20,823 nucleotides of DNA from the NCBI GenBank assembly GCA_900554895.1, contig USIX01000018.1, forward strand, positions 1 through 20,823, written 5' to 3'. A model generated the notes under the pieces. It worked only from the letters and a program-made list of their open reading frames with translations, was not told the DNA's origin and made no database searches. The position numbers and the translations under genes were made by a program. The DNA comes from an uncultured Megamonas sp. (GTDB taxonomy: Bacteria; Bacillota; Negativicutes; Selenomonadales; Selenomonadaceae). This document shows, one piece after another, positions 11,372 through 18,694 of the stretch (positions within the stretch are counted from its first letter, which is position 1; the number at the start of each line of letters is the position of its first letter).

Positions 11372-12345
11372 CAGCATGTATCACCCTTACGCAAAGTAAC
11401 CGGCAGAATTTTTTCCGTATCTACTTTTTTCCCTTGTATTAAGGCAACAATCATATTTGCCGTCTCTGTTGCCAACAAAGTTATCGGCTGCACAATCGAA
11501 GTTATATTATAAAAACCGCTCTCTGTTATGAATGTACCGTCATATGCTATGAATTTTATATCTTTTGGAATACTTAAATTCCGTTTATGCGCTTCATTCA
11601 AACAGGTATTAATTACCATATCCGCTCCAAACACACCGTCAACTTCAGGATATTTTGCAAAAACTTCTTTAACCGTTTGTCTGTAATAATCCATACCGAA
11701 CTGGTTCCAGCCCATTTCATAATTTATAACCTCAATACCGCTTTTCATCATTTCATTTTCAAAAACCGCATGGTGTAAATGCGCCGGTGTAGAAACGCTT
11801 TTTGCTCCCATTATCTGAACAGGATGTTTGCAGCCTGCCTGTATCATTGCCTGTGCCGCCAATCTGCCTCCCTGTTCATGGTCTGAACGTATAATCGGAA
11901 TTTTACTGTTGATAATGCGGTCAAAAGCTACAATCGGTTTATTAATATTATTATACAAACCGATTTCCAGTGAATGACATCCCATAATAATTCCGTCAAT
12001 CATCTGTCTTTGCAGCATATTAACCAGTTCATGCTCAGCATTTTCTCTCTCAACCGTTGAACATACCATTATTTTATAACCGTGCTTATACAATGCAACC
12101 TCTAAAGAGCCGATAAACGTTCCAAAAAACGGATGGGCTACATCAGGTACGATAACACCGATTATATTAGTACAATTATGAAATAAATTTCGTGCTAATT
12201 CATTCGGCACATAATTAAGCTTCTCTATCGCATCCAATACTTTTTTCCGCGCATTATCTGAAACATAACCTTTATTATTAAGTACTAATGATACCGTACT
12301 CGGCGCAACTTGCGCCAGTTTTGCCACATCTCTGATACTAGCCAC
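11371..12345 (-). CDS. LacI/GalR-family transcriptional regulator
   Basis: The protein has about 324 residues from GTG 12345, 8 nt behind AAGGAG; a TTG at 12348 is the alternative. The N-terminal HTH (IRDVAKLAQVAPSTVSLVLN) and hinge (NYVPNELARNL) are followed by a periplasmic-binding-type effector domain (IGVIVPDVAHPFFGTFIGSL, IMVCSTVERE, DGVFGADMVINT, SIVQPITLLA). It binds DNA as a dimer and responds to a small ligand, normally a sugar or nucleoside. No transport or catabolic gene adjoins it, so the regulon cannot be inferred. It is complete and looks like the first chromosomal gene beyond the prophage. Confidence 0.92.
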   Translation of the reverse strand: MASIRDVAKLAQVAPSTVSLVLNNKGYVSDNARKKVLDAIEKLNYVPNELARNLFHNCTNIIGVIVPDVAHPFFGTFIGSLEVALYKHGYKIMVCSTVERENAEHELVNMLQRQMIDGIIMGCHSLEIGLYNNINKPIVAFDRIINSKIPIIRSDHEQGGRLAAQAMIQAGCKHPVQIMGAKSVSTPAHLHHAVFENEMMKSGIEVINYEMGWNQFGMDYYRQTVKEVFAKYPEVDGVFGADMVINTCLNEAHKRNLSIPKDIKFIAYDGTFITESGFYNITSIVQPITLLATETANMIVALIQGKKVDTEKILPVTLRKGDTC

Positions 12346-12520
12346 CAAATCATCTCCTTAAAAATAAAATTTGTTTCACATTTAATAAAATAGTATAATA
12401 CTTTATATATTTTATCCTATATCAATAAACAATATCAACATCTGTTACATTAAATAAAAATCTTCAAAATATTGTTATAGTATAATACATCAATTATTTT
12501 ATATAAAGAAGGTAATCAAC

Positions 12521-12907
12521 ATGAATAAAAAAGAAGAACTTATTCGATTATGGTTTAACATGTGGTTAAAAAAACAAGATTTAGGTATACAAGAAGTTTT
12601 TGAAGAAGATGTCTTGTATATTGAAAGTTATGGTCCTATGTATGAAAATATAGCAAATTTAGAGCAATGGTTTAACGACTGGAATAAAAAAAATACTGTC
12701 ATAGAATGGAATATCAAAAATTTTTGGCATAAAGACAATTCAACAATAGTATCATGGTATTTTAAATGTGAATTTAATCATGAAATTAATTCTTTTGACG
12801 GAATTAGTGAAATTATATGGAATAAAAATGACAAAATACAGTTTTTAAAAGAATATGCCTGTAAATTACCCAATTATAATCCTTATAAATTAAAAATACT
12901 AGCCTAA
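12521..12907 (+). CDS. NTF2-like (SnoaL-type) domain protein
   Basis: The 128-residue protein starts at ATG 12521 behind AAGAAGG. The pattern is the NTF2-like fold of small polyketide-cyclase and nuclear-transport-factor-2 family proteins: N-terminal helices (ELIRLWFNMWLKKQ), an acidic early strand (FEEDVLYIESYGP), LEQWFNDWNKKN, then the strand pair TIVSWYFKCEF and GISEIIWNKNDKI. These proteins form cone-shaped pockets, and their ligands are usually unknown. It is divergent from the LacI-type gene, about 170 bp away, with a TATAAT at about 12481. It may be under that regulator's control, but no clear operator is seen. Confidence 0.75.
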   Translation: MNKKEELIRLWFNMWLKKQDLGIQEVFEEDVLYIESYGPMYENIANLEQWFNDWNKKNTVIEWNIKNFWHKDNSTIVSWYFKCEFNHEINSFDGISEIIWNKNDKIQFLKEYACKLPNYNPYKLKILA

Positions 12908-12931
12908 TTTTATCTTTAGGCTAGTATTTTT
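12892..12931. terminator. Bidirectional terminator
   Basis: Perfect 16-bp arms (12892-12907 and 12916-12931) enclose an 8-nt loop. The T-rich end works in both directions, serving the NTF2-like gene and the permease fragment that faces it. Confidence 0.88.
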
Positions 12932-13145
12932 AATGGAAAAACAACAATATTAAACCACCGACAGTCGGCATGGCTACAATACAAAATTTCAAAAAAGGCC
13001 GCGGCGCAAGATGAGTACATTTTGAACCGATAAAAGCTCCTATCATCAAGCCCAGCAGCGTCTGAATAAAAATCGGAAAATCGAGATTACCGTTTAAAAG
13101 ATAACCTAATCCGCCGGATGCTGATATCGGCAGAATAATCAACAT
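12930..13145 (-). pseudogene. TauE/SafE (TSUP) permease, C-terminal fragment
   Basis: The remaining 71 residues (LPISASGGLGYLLNGNLDFP, then QTLLGLMIGAFIGSKCTHLA, KFCIVAMP, GGLILLFF) match the last third of TSUP-family anion exporters, with the final membrane segments. Full proteins have about 250 residues, so roughly 180 N-terminal residues are missing. The frame opens abruptly at 13145 without a ribosome binding site. It is a decayed chromosomal gene truncated from its 5' side, probably by the same event that truncated the neighbouring ParB-like gene. Confidence 0.7.
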
Positions 13146-13188
13146 ACAACTTTAAAAAAGACTATATTAAAAATAAAAGATTACAATC

Positions 13189-13217
13189 AGGACTACTATA
13201 ATATAGTAGTCCTTTTA
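13189..13217 (+). terminator. Orphan terminator
   Basis: AGGACTACTATA and TATAGTAGTCCT pair almost end to end and are followed by TTTT. No gene ends before it on the plus strand, so it appears to be left over from a lost gene. Confidence 0.75.
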
Positions 13218-13356
13218 TTTAAAAACTTCAATACATACTCTCTCTTTTATAAACAAAAAACCTATTGACATATGTGTATTATAAAAGGAGATATAATTTG
13301 CAAAGGTTTATCCTTTTCCATAATAAAAGATTTAACTGTTAGGCAGCAAAAAATAA

Positions 13357-13629
13357 TGGAAAAATATAAAAATTTGTGTTGTAGTGATAGACAAGCCACT
13401 AAGTGAGCGTATAGCAAGCACAATAAGGCATAATCGTGCCCGTGGGAGTCATGATGTTGATTTGATGGGCAATATTGTTCGCGAACTAAAAGAAATCGGA
13501 AAAACCGACAAATGGATAATGAAACATTTAGGAATGGATGCTGATGAAGTAATTCGATTAAAACAAATGAGTGGTTTAGCAGCACTGTTCAGAGATGAAG
13601 ATTTCAGTCAATCATGGGATATAAAATAA
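13357..13629 (+). pseudogene. IbrB/ParB-like protein, C-terminal fragment
   Basis: From 13357 the open frame reads VVVIDKPLSERIAST, HNRARGSHDVDLMGNIVREL, DKWIMKHLGMDADEVIRLKQ and GLAALFRDEDFSQSW. This is the C-terminal half of the ParB-nuclease-like IbrB family, including its HNRARG motif. The N-terminal half, with the DNA-contacting ParB core, is absent: a stop lies at 13354 and no matching peptide is found upstream. The only possible starts (for example GTG 13384) have no ribosome binding site. A TTGACA and an AGGAG lie near 13265-13285 but are followed by an unrelated short frame. It is a truncated chromosomal gene with an intact natural end and its own terminator. Confidence 0.7.
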
Positions 13630-13630
13630 A

Positions 13631-13661
13631 AAAGGCCGTACCCTATTAAGGTACGGCCTTT
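13631..13661. terminator. Bidirectional terminator
   Basis: AAAGGCCGTACC (13631-13642) and GGTACGGCCTTT (13650-13661) form a perfect 12-bp stem. It follows the ParB-like fragment and also stands about 60 bp beyond the end of the leftward lysis genes, so it probably marks the border between chromosome and phage segment. Confidence 0.88.
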
Positions 13662-13720
13662 AACGTATATAAAAGAAAGCAGTAGGAGTGTGTTCGCCTC
13701 CTTTCTATATGAATTATATA

Positions 13721-14188
13721 TCAGAATTTAATTTTATAACCAATAGATATTATATTACTATCTGCAAATAACCAAATATTATTTATATCTGCATTCATGG
13801 CAAGGCTATTATTACTAATACCTAACCCAACAGCATAATTTTTATTCTGTTGACTGTCTTCGTATTTGTTCAAAGAGGCTTTCGCACTCTCCAATGATGT
13901 CGTCAAACTTTGAACTTGTTTCTTGAGCGTTGTCGATTGAATTTTCAGTTCCACTAATTCCTTTTTCGAGTTTTCCAGCTGTGCTTTCGATTGTGTTAAC
14001 TGTTCCTGTAATATCTGATTTTGCTTCTTCAATTCGTTCAAGTTGGTTTCTAATTCTATCAGCTGTTCCTCCGTCATCCAATATGTTTTTTCTGCTGCTG
14101 AACAAGATAATGGTACACAAAATAGCCATAATAACAATACAAGTAAAGATGTATTTATGTTTACTAATAAATGTTTTGATTTTATCAT
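13721..14188 (-). CDS. Exported coiled-coil phage lysis protein (spanin-like)
   Basis: The protein has 155 residues from ATG 14188. It has a signal peptide (NTSLLVLLLWLFCVPLSCSA, probable cleavage before AEKTYW), then a long coiled coil (about 40-115; MTEEQLIELETNLNELKKQN and on). Its C-terminal tail has alternating hydrophobic residues and ends in ISIGYKIKF. The final phenylalanine after alternating residues resembles an outer-membrane beta signal. The ITE/MTEEQL-x-x-LE-x-N-L pattern recurs in late phage proteins as I remember them. It could be the outer component of a spanin-like pair that bridges the envelope at lysis. Its frame completely contains a second gene that starts 4 nt earlier. 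Confidence 0.7.
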   Translation of the reverse strand: MIKSKHLLVNINTSLLVLLLWLFCVPLSCSAAEKTYWMTEEQLIELETNLNELKKQNQILQEQLTQSKAQLENSKKELVELKIQSTTLKKQVQSLTTSLESAKASLNKYEDSQQNKNYAVGLGISNNSLAMNADINNIWLFADSNIISIGYKIKF

Positions 14189-14192
14189 ACAT
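13842..14192 (-). CDS. Membrane-anchored coiled-coil protein nested in another frame (inner spanin-like)
   Basis: The protein has 116 residues from ATG 14192, 4 nt upstream of and out of frame with the neighbouring lysis gene. It has a short basic N-terminus (YDKIKTFISKHKY), one membrane span (IFTCIVIMAILCTIILF), then a charged helix with coiled-coil character (RIRNQLERIEEAKSDITGTV and on) ending IGECESLFEQIRRQSTE. This N-in/C-out topology with a helical ectodomain is what Rz-type inner spanins have. Both overlapping frames carry credible protein features, as in the lambda Rz/Rz1 overlap. The start is coupled to the stop of the preceding gene (TGA at 14194). Confidence 0.65.
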   Translation of the reverse strand: MYDKIKTFISKHKYIFTCIVIMAILCTIILFSSRKNILDDGGTADRIRNQLERIEEAKSDITGTVNTIESTAGKLEKGISGTENSIDNAQETSSKFDDIIGECESLFEQIRRQSTE

Positions 14193-14193
14193 A

Positions 14194-14406
14194 TCAACAC
14201 ACTTCTAATTTTGTAACTATAGCATTATTTCTATCTTTATCACCAAGACCATCTAAAAAAATCATATTATCATTCATTGCGTGATATCGAGGAAATACTG
14301 CGATAAGTGGCTCTTTCGGATTGTTACTTGTTTTGTAAATATCCTGAATAACATGTTTTTCTTTCTCTGTTAATTCTGTTTTTGAAAAAATAATTATAGT
14401 TTTCAT
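14194..14406 (-). CDS. Small phage protein, 70 aa, unknown function
   Basis: ATG 14406 has GGAGTGA upstream. The protein begins KTIIIFSKTELTEKEKHVIQ and continues with an alpha/beta-like pattern (LIAVFPRYHAMNDN, NMIFLDGLGD). There is no signal peptide or membrane span. The stop codon lies one base before the start of the nested spanin-like gene, so the three genes are a translationally coupled unit at the end of the lysis operon. No family is recognised. Confidence 0.6.
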   Translation of the reverse strand: MKTIIIFSKTELTEKEKHVIQDIYKTSNNPKEPLIAVFPRYHAMNDNMIFLDGLGDKDRNNAIVTKLEVC

Positions 14407-14740
14407 ATATGTTCACTCCATATCTTGATAGTATCTTAATAATATCTTGATATTTTTTCTTATTTGCTAAAACATCTTAATATATCAAGATATTGTCTTT
14501 AAATCCTTAATTTATAAGGCTTTTTTTATTTGCCTATCATTTGCAAATGTGGTCGAATTGGGCATATTAACTGCGTAATATTTGACACGGTTAAATTCCT
14601 TGAATATGAGGATTTACGAAAGCTGCTTGACTTTTATGCAAGTATCTGTATTCTACTTGATTTTTAAAAGTCAAGTGTAATACTAAAAATTAGCTAAAAG
14701 TCAAGTGATTAACAAAATTTTTGTTTAATTTAAGCTAAAT
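14407..14740. other. Noncoding 334-bp gap with operator-like repeats
   Basis: No credible ORF lies here. Two families of short repeats are clear. TATCTTGATA-type boxes occur at 14421, 14441, 14472 (CATCTTAATA) and, inverted, at 14482-14494; AATATCTTGATAT (14441-14453) and ATATCAAGATATT (14482-14494) are perfect inverted arms. CTTGACTTTT occurs at 14626-14635 and 14656, and its complement AAAAGTCAAG at 14666-14675 and 14697-14706. A TTGACA with TATGAG 17 bp later (14582-14610, plus strand) could be a promoter. The region looks like a control site for the last three lysis genes. Confidence 0.55.
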
Positions 14741-15229
14741 TTAGTTTATTTTTATAAAAGACATTTTTTTATCTTCATATATACCATTTTCTATAGGTTC
14801 GTTATTATAATTAAGAGAAAATTTAATAGGTGCTATTTCTATTTTCTTTTTATTATTGCAAATAACTTTGTATGGAATTAAAAACTCACCATCCTCTAAA
14901 CCTAGTTCATCACCTGTTTCTAAAGTAGTCACATTATGCATTTCACTTACCGGCTCATATGTTTTTTCGAAAATATCCGGTTTACATGGATAAAATTCAC
15001 CGTTTACTCCTTTAATAATCCAATCGCCGATACTTGCATAATGCACGCTGCCGTTTGTATCCTCAAGGGTTTTTATTTTTAACAATGGCGCATTTGTTCC
15101 GTTTTCATAAGAAATAATTAGGTCCTGATTGTCTATAAAATCTGCCAATTCCATTAGATTATCGTCATCTTTATCACTTTTGAATTGGACAGCTTCAATT
15201 ACTATCGGTTTTTTCTTAAATCTCTGCAT
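14741..15229 (-). CDS. Common phage protein with a GDyIIkGvkGEfYPCKPDIF motif
   Basis: The protein has about 162 residues from ATG 15229; GTG 15232 or TTG 15250 are alternatives because the AAGGGAT site is at long spacing. The core RFKKKPIVIEAVQF, LKIKTLEDTNGSVHYASIGD, WIIKGVNGEFYPCKPDIFEK is a widespread phage family of unknown function, often found near structural or replication genes. A C-terminal extension of about 60 residues (after TYEPVSEMHN) is beta-rich and less familiar. It lies between the endolysin gene and the operator-rich gap. Confidence 0.7.
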   Translation of the reverse strand: MQRFKKKPIVIEAVQFKSDKDDDNLMELADFIDNQDLIISYENGTNAPLLKIKTLEDTNGSVHYASIGDWIIKGVNGEFYPCKPDIFEKTYEPVSEMHNVTTLETGDELGLEDGEFLIPYKVICNNKKKIEIAPIKFSLNYNNEPIENGIYEDKKMSFIKIN

Positions 15230-15260
15230 CACTAAAATCAATCCCTTCAATTTGCAATAA

Positions 15261-15884
15261 TTATCTACCGTTTCCAGCTTCTCCGTATATCGGAACGCCG
15301 TACGGTGTGGTCAAATCTATTCCTGCTACATAATAATACGTATTTTCTGCTCTGTTTGCGTAACCATCTTTGTAGATTTCTCCCACGCCCGCACCGATAT
15401 AATATTCGTCTTTAAACAGATTTTTAAGTGCTTCGAGGCTTCTAAGATTGCAGCGAGTAAATCTATTAGTTAAAAATTGACGGACTACATATTCACTTGT
15501 CGGACACCAGATGCCAGCATAGATAAAACAGCGGCTATCGTCTAGAGTCGGCACTCGTTTTAATTGTGGCACATATCTATCTAAACAATCTTGAGCCAAT
15601 ATCATTTGTTGAGCTATTTGTCCTTGTTTACTTTCCAATAATGCTTTCAACGCCGGCAACTCACCTCGATATTTTATATCGCTATAACTTCTGCCGGCAA
15701 AATAAGAACCGCCGTCAAGATACGATAACAACAAATCTCCTCTTCCGCCTAATCCTTCCCATTGACTTACTCCCATAGATGGATAATCTCCGGCAGTAGA
15801 ACAGCTTACACTTCCATAGCTACCCTCAACACCTGTTTTGATAATTCCCAGAGCTATTTCTTTAGCTAATTCTTCATTTGTCAT
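15261..15884 (-). CDS. Putative phage endolysin (lysozyme-like fold)
   Basis: The protein has 207 residues from ATG 15884, with AAAGGA 10 nt upstream; ATG 15893 is too close to that site. The N-terminus (ALGIIKTGVEGSYGSVSCST, then GDYPSMGVSQWEGLGGRGDL) has a glutamate in an E-G-x-Y context followed by an S-M-G-x-S-Q-W motif. This is the pattern of VgrG-related and lysozyme/transglycosylase-like phage hydrolases. There is no signal peptide, so release would depend on a holin. Two holin-like proteins and a small membrane protein are encoded in the same operon. The enzyme class is inferred from motif style and context; the exact bond cleaved is unknown. Confidence 0.6.
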   Translation of the reverse strand: MTNEELAKEIALGIIKTGVEGSYGSVSCSTAGDYPSMGVSQWEGLGGRGDLLLSYLDGGSYFAGRSYSDIKYRGELPALKALLESKQGQIAQQMILAQDCLDRYVPQLKRVPTLDDSRCFIYAGIWCPTSEYVVRQFLTNRFTRCNLRSLEALKNLFKDEYYIGAGVGEIYKDGYANRAENTYYYVAGIDLTTPYGVPIYGEAGNGR

Positions 15885-15902
15885 TATGTGCATATCCTTT
15901 CA

Positions 15903-16073
15903 TTAAAGTTTATCAATCCATTTATTTATAGCTTTTTTTATATAATCGGTTTGTTCTTTTTTTGTCGGTGTAATACAGTAATGTTCATTCATCCAGATTT
16001 TCAGGCCATTTATAGCGGCTTTTTGAATAACAATCACCAACAATAATAATAATATAATCAAAAACGCTAACAT
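15903..16073 (-). CDS. Small single-span membrane protein, 56 aa
   Basis: ATG 16073 has AAGGAGG 6 nt upstream. An N-terminal membrane segment (LAFLIILLLLLVIVIQ) is followed by a basic, soluble tail (KKAINKWIDKL). It lies 12 nt after the ATP-grasp gene and about 20 nt before the endolysin gene. Its position suggests a holin, antiholin or pinholin-like helper, but a single-span protein of this kind could also be a simple accessory protein. No family is recognised. Confidence 0.6.
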   Translation of the reverse strand: MLAFLIILLLLLVIVIQKAAINGLKIWMNEHYCITPTKKEQTDYIKKAINKWIDKL

Positions 16074-16085
16074 CAAAAATCCTCC

Positions 16086-17321
16086 TTATTTAAAATTGAA
16101 GCCAATCATTTTATTATTGGTCTGATTTTCTACTAAATTTATCGGCATCCATAAAGCCCCGGCTCCACAAATTTTATTAGTATCAAACCTGCCATATAAA
16201 CCAACTGCTTCACCGTTTAAAAGAAACACGCTATATGTTACGTATCCGTCCAACTTAACATTTTCTGCAGTAGTTACCGCAGTATCGTTTTGTTCAATGT
16301 ATTCCTCATAAATATATTCAACATCTTTAGTTTTACTGCTTTGTTCTATGATATTCTTGTTTTTGTCGTAGATAGTAATACCACTACCTTCTCGGCCATA
16401 AACAGGCTTCTCAATAATTTTTTCAGCTTGACTTATTTGTTGAACTGTTTCAAACCTTAATCCGCTACAAGGAATGTGTTTTTGTATATATTCAGCTTCT
16501 TTCCTGGAATAAAAACAGAATTCATCATTCAGATAATGCATCATGGCAGGAATTCGTTTATCTTGCATAATAAGTGCTTCAGGCGGGTTTACCAAAATAA
16601 CCTTACCTTCATTATGCAATTCTATTAATTTTCTTCCGATCGGATAGCCATCTTCTGATTTATCCCCCATCAACATTTCTGTTGGATACAGGCGGTATAG
16701 TACATCTATTTTTTTGTTAGTACCTTTTAGATATACACCATTATCGAATATTTCTAAATCTGATAACGGTATTAATACTGAATCTATTAATGGTGCAAGA
16801 GGTATAAAGTTTTCATATAAATACTTTGCATTATACCAATCTTCTACATAATCAGGGTCGGCAGCGAAAACAACCAAGCTGTTTTCGGTATGACAGAGAT
16901 TTTCAAAAACCCTAGCTAACTGTAAATTTATATTATGTTCAGTTTGCGTTGTTTCTTTGGAACTAAATCTAAAATTACCGTAGAATGTTTCCGGTATAGC
17001 ACAAGGAGTATCGGCGTTTATTTCAACTAATTTAAAGTTTCCTTGTTTATCTTTAACAAAATCCATACGAGATAGATTACTTATACAATCGAATTTAGAG
17101 CCGATGAAATTAAGGTGTTTAAAAACATCTATGTGGCGAACTGATTTTACTGTTTTATGCATAGCCCAGAATAACGTATTTGAAATATCAAACAAAGTTT
17201 CTTTTTCTTTTTGGGTTATATCTAAAGGTGATAAGGCCGGGTAGCTATAATCCCAATCATCTTCTTTAATATAAGGTATTTTATCTCTATTAATATTATC
17301 AATCCAATTAACTTGCTGCAC
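16086..17321 (-). CDS. Glutathionylspermidine-synthase-like ATP-grasp ligase (YgiC/YjfC type)
   Basis: The protein has 411 residues from GTG 17321 with GGAGG upstream. The GSP_synth family signatures are present: LVEINADTPCAIPETFYGN (about 108-126), DVLYRLYPTEMLM, the ATP-grasp segment EKPVYGREGSGITIYD (about 305-320), IYEEYIEQ and a C-terminal GLYGRFDTNKICGAGALWMP. It lacks the amidase domain of E. coli Gsp, as do YgiC and YjfC, which are thought to form amide or peptide bonds with unknown substrates. It overlaps by 14 nt the gene for a lipoprotein, the partner arrangement seen in ygiB-ygiC. It is unexpected inside a phage lysis operon and may modify envelope components. Confidence 0.85.
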   Translation of the reverse strand: MQQVNWIDNINRDKIPYIKEDDWDYSYPALSPLDITQKEKETLFDISNTLFWAMHKTVKSVRHIDVFKHLNFIGSKFDCISNLSRMDFVKDKQGNFKLVEINADTPCAIPETFYGNFRFSSKETTQTEHNINLQLARVFENLCHTENSLVVFAADPDYVEDWYNAKYLYENFIPLAPLIDSVLIPLSDLEIFDNGVYLKGTNKKIDVLYRLYPTEMLMGDKSEDGYPIGRKLIELHNEGKVILVNPPEALIMQDKRIPAMMHYLNDEFCFYSRKEAEYIQKHIPCSGLRFETVQQISQAEKIIEKPVYGREGSGITIYDKNKNIIEQSSKTKDVEYIYEEYIEQNDTAVTTAENVKLDGYVTYSVFLLNGEAVGLYGRFDTNKICGAGALWMPINLVENQTNNKMIGFNFK

Positions 17322-17781
17322 TGCTTCTTCCTCCTGTACTGCCTATTCCTGTTTTACCGTTAGAAACACTGGTTTTATTTCCGATATTAGATATATTTTT
17401 GTTTGGAGTTGTAATGTTTTTTGCTCCGCTCTGAGTTTGCTTTTCAACGGATTTAGTGGTTTCTTGAGATGTTTTTTCTTTAGCAGAATTATTAGTTATT
17501 GATGAACTATTCGTATTTTGAGTTGTAGGTTTTGAATAAGTAGTAGTTGTATTAGAATTATTACTACTTGAACTACCTAACCAATGACCAATCATGGTTC
17601 CGGCCAAGAAATCACTAAAAGATGAACTGTCGTTATTAACAATTACAGTATCACCGCTATCAGGTGACTGTTTTTGCTCCTCATCAGAGCCACAACCTGT
17701 CAATAAAATTGTACTTACCGCTAAAGCCGTAGAAAAAATAGCTGCTTTTTTTAATTTTGAATATCGTCTAGGTTTTTTCAA
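17308..17781 (-). CDS. Low-complexity lipoprotein (YgiB/DUF1190-like partner)
   Basis: The protein has 157 residues, with TTG 17781 as start behind GAGGTG. A basic N-terminus (KKPRRYSKLKKAA) and hydrophobic stretch lead to the lipobox LLTGC (cysteine near residue 30). The mature part has a short ordered piece (FSDFLAGTMIGHWLGSSS) and then Ser/Thr/Asn-rich low complexity, ending GGRSSAAS. E. coli YgiB and YjfM are also lipoproteins with a low-complexity body and a glycine/serine end, encoded before the GSP-synthase-like gene. By analogy the C-terminal tail may be the ATP-grasp substrate; this is inference. It overlaps the ligase gene by 14 nt. Confidence 0.75.
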   Translation of the reverse strand: MKKPRRYSKLKKAAIFSTALAVSTILLTGCGSDEEQKQSPDSGDTVIVNNDSSSFSDFLAGTMIGHWLGSSSSNNSNTTTTYSKPTTQNTNSSSITNNSAKEKTSQETTKSVEKQTQSGAKNITTPNKNISNIGNKTSVSNGKTGIGSTGGRSSAAS

Positions 17782-17922
17782 TCCATCACCTCATTTAATT
17801 CATATATAAAAACTATATATCTTTAAAAAGGTTCATGCATATCAATCTAAAATTTTTATTATAAAAATATCTGATTTTGTAACATGAACTTTAATTACGA
17901 ATATTCATTTTACAAAAACAGC

Positions 17923-18660
17923 TTATTTTGTAATATCTAAACTTTGTAATCTTTCATTGGCTATTTCACAATAAACAGGAGTACGTTCAAATCCGATAAA
18001 ATTACGATTATGCATTTTAGCTGCTACTGCAGTTGTTCCGCTTCCCATAAACGGATCTAAAATAATCGACCCTTCTGGTACAATTTGAACCAATTCTTCC
18101 ATTAGCGGTGTCGGCTTGCCAGTTAAATGAAACTTATCTGTTTGTTTTACAGGATACTGATAGCAACCTGCAAAAGGGCCGGCGTGTAAATTTCTTCTGC
18201 ATTTTCCTTTAGTAGCCCAAACAACATATTCACATTGATGACGAAAATATCCTTTGTGAGGTGCTCTTGAACCTCTACCTTTATCCCACGCAATAATACC
18301 TCTCCAAATTAATTCTCCTATCTGAACAGCATCTGTTGTAGATGGAAGCTGTCTCCAATCTGTAAACATAAGAAAATATCCACTGTCTTTTAAAACACGA
18401 TAACATTCACTAATCCAAAGATTACACCAATGAAGCCATGCACGAGTATCTTTAGAATCGCCAATAAAATCTGGTCTATGAATTGTTGTATTTGAACTTT
18501 GTTCATATTTTTTAGATGGTAACATAGATTTTTCAGATGCTGTACGTCCTCCACTGCAGTATGGTGGGTCTGTAATTACTGCATCTATAGAATTATCCGG
18601 TAATTCTCGTAAGTATTCTAAGCTATCTCCAAGTAGTATTTTATTTAAAAATTTATTCAT
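17923..18660 (-). CDS. DNA methyltransferase, beta class (DPPY)
   Basis: The protein has 245 residues from ATG 18660 with AAGGAG upstream. The catalytic DPPY is at 31-34 (DAVITDPPYCSGG) and the AdoMet motif DPFMGSGTTAVAA is at 202-214. Motif IV before motif I defines the beta arrangement, with the recognition region between. DPPY enzymes usually make N6-methyladenine. The protein is complete and similar in style to phage-encoded orphan methyltransferases that protect phage DNA from host restriction or change host methylation. It sits in the lysis-side operon after the holins and has no restriction partner. Its target sequence is unknown. Confidence 0.9.
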   Translation of the reverse strand: MNKFLNKILLGDSLEYLRELPDNSIDAVITDPPYCSGGRTASEKSMLPSKKYEQSSNTTIHRPDFIGDSKDTRAWLHWCNLWISECYRVLKDSGYFLMFTDWRQLPSTTDAVQIGELIWRGIIAWDKGRGSRAPHKGYFRHQCEYVVWATKGKCRRNLHAGPFAGCYQYPVKQTDKFHLTGKPTPLMEELVQIVPEGSIILDPFMGSGTTAVAAKMHNRNFIGFERTPVYCEIANERLQSLDITK

Positions 18661-18694
18661 ATTAAAATCTCCTTGTATTATAAATTAATATTCA

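Noticed and set aside
13262..13585. A 107-residue minus-strand frame opposite the ParB-like fragment
   Set aside because: It is the reverse complement of recognisable IbrB-family coding sequence and has no ribosome binding site or domain.
13384..13629. Calling the ParB-like fragment an intact small gene starting at GTG 13384
   Set aside because: It has no ribosome binding site, and the homologous family continues upstream of this point, so it is a truncated gene.
13930..14208. A plus-strand frame opposite the nested spanin-like genes
   Set aside because: Its hydrophobic composition is what the complement of charged coiled-coil codons gives. It has no ribosome binding site and opposes the operon direction.
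14407..14740. A CRISPR array or iteron origin
   Set aside because: The boxes are short, irregularly spaced and in mixed orientation. There are no constant repeats with spacers and no replication initiator gene nearby.
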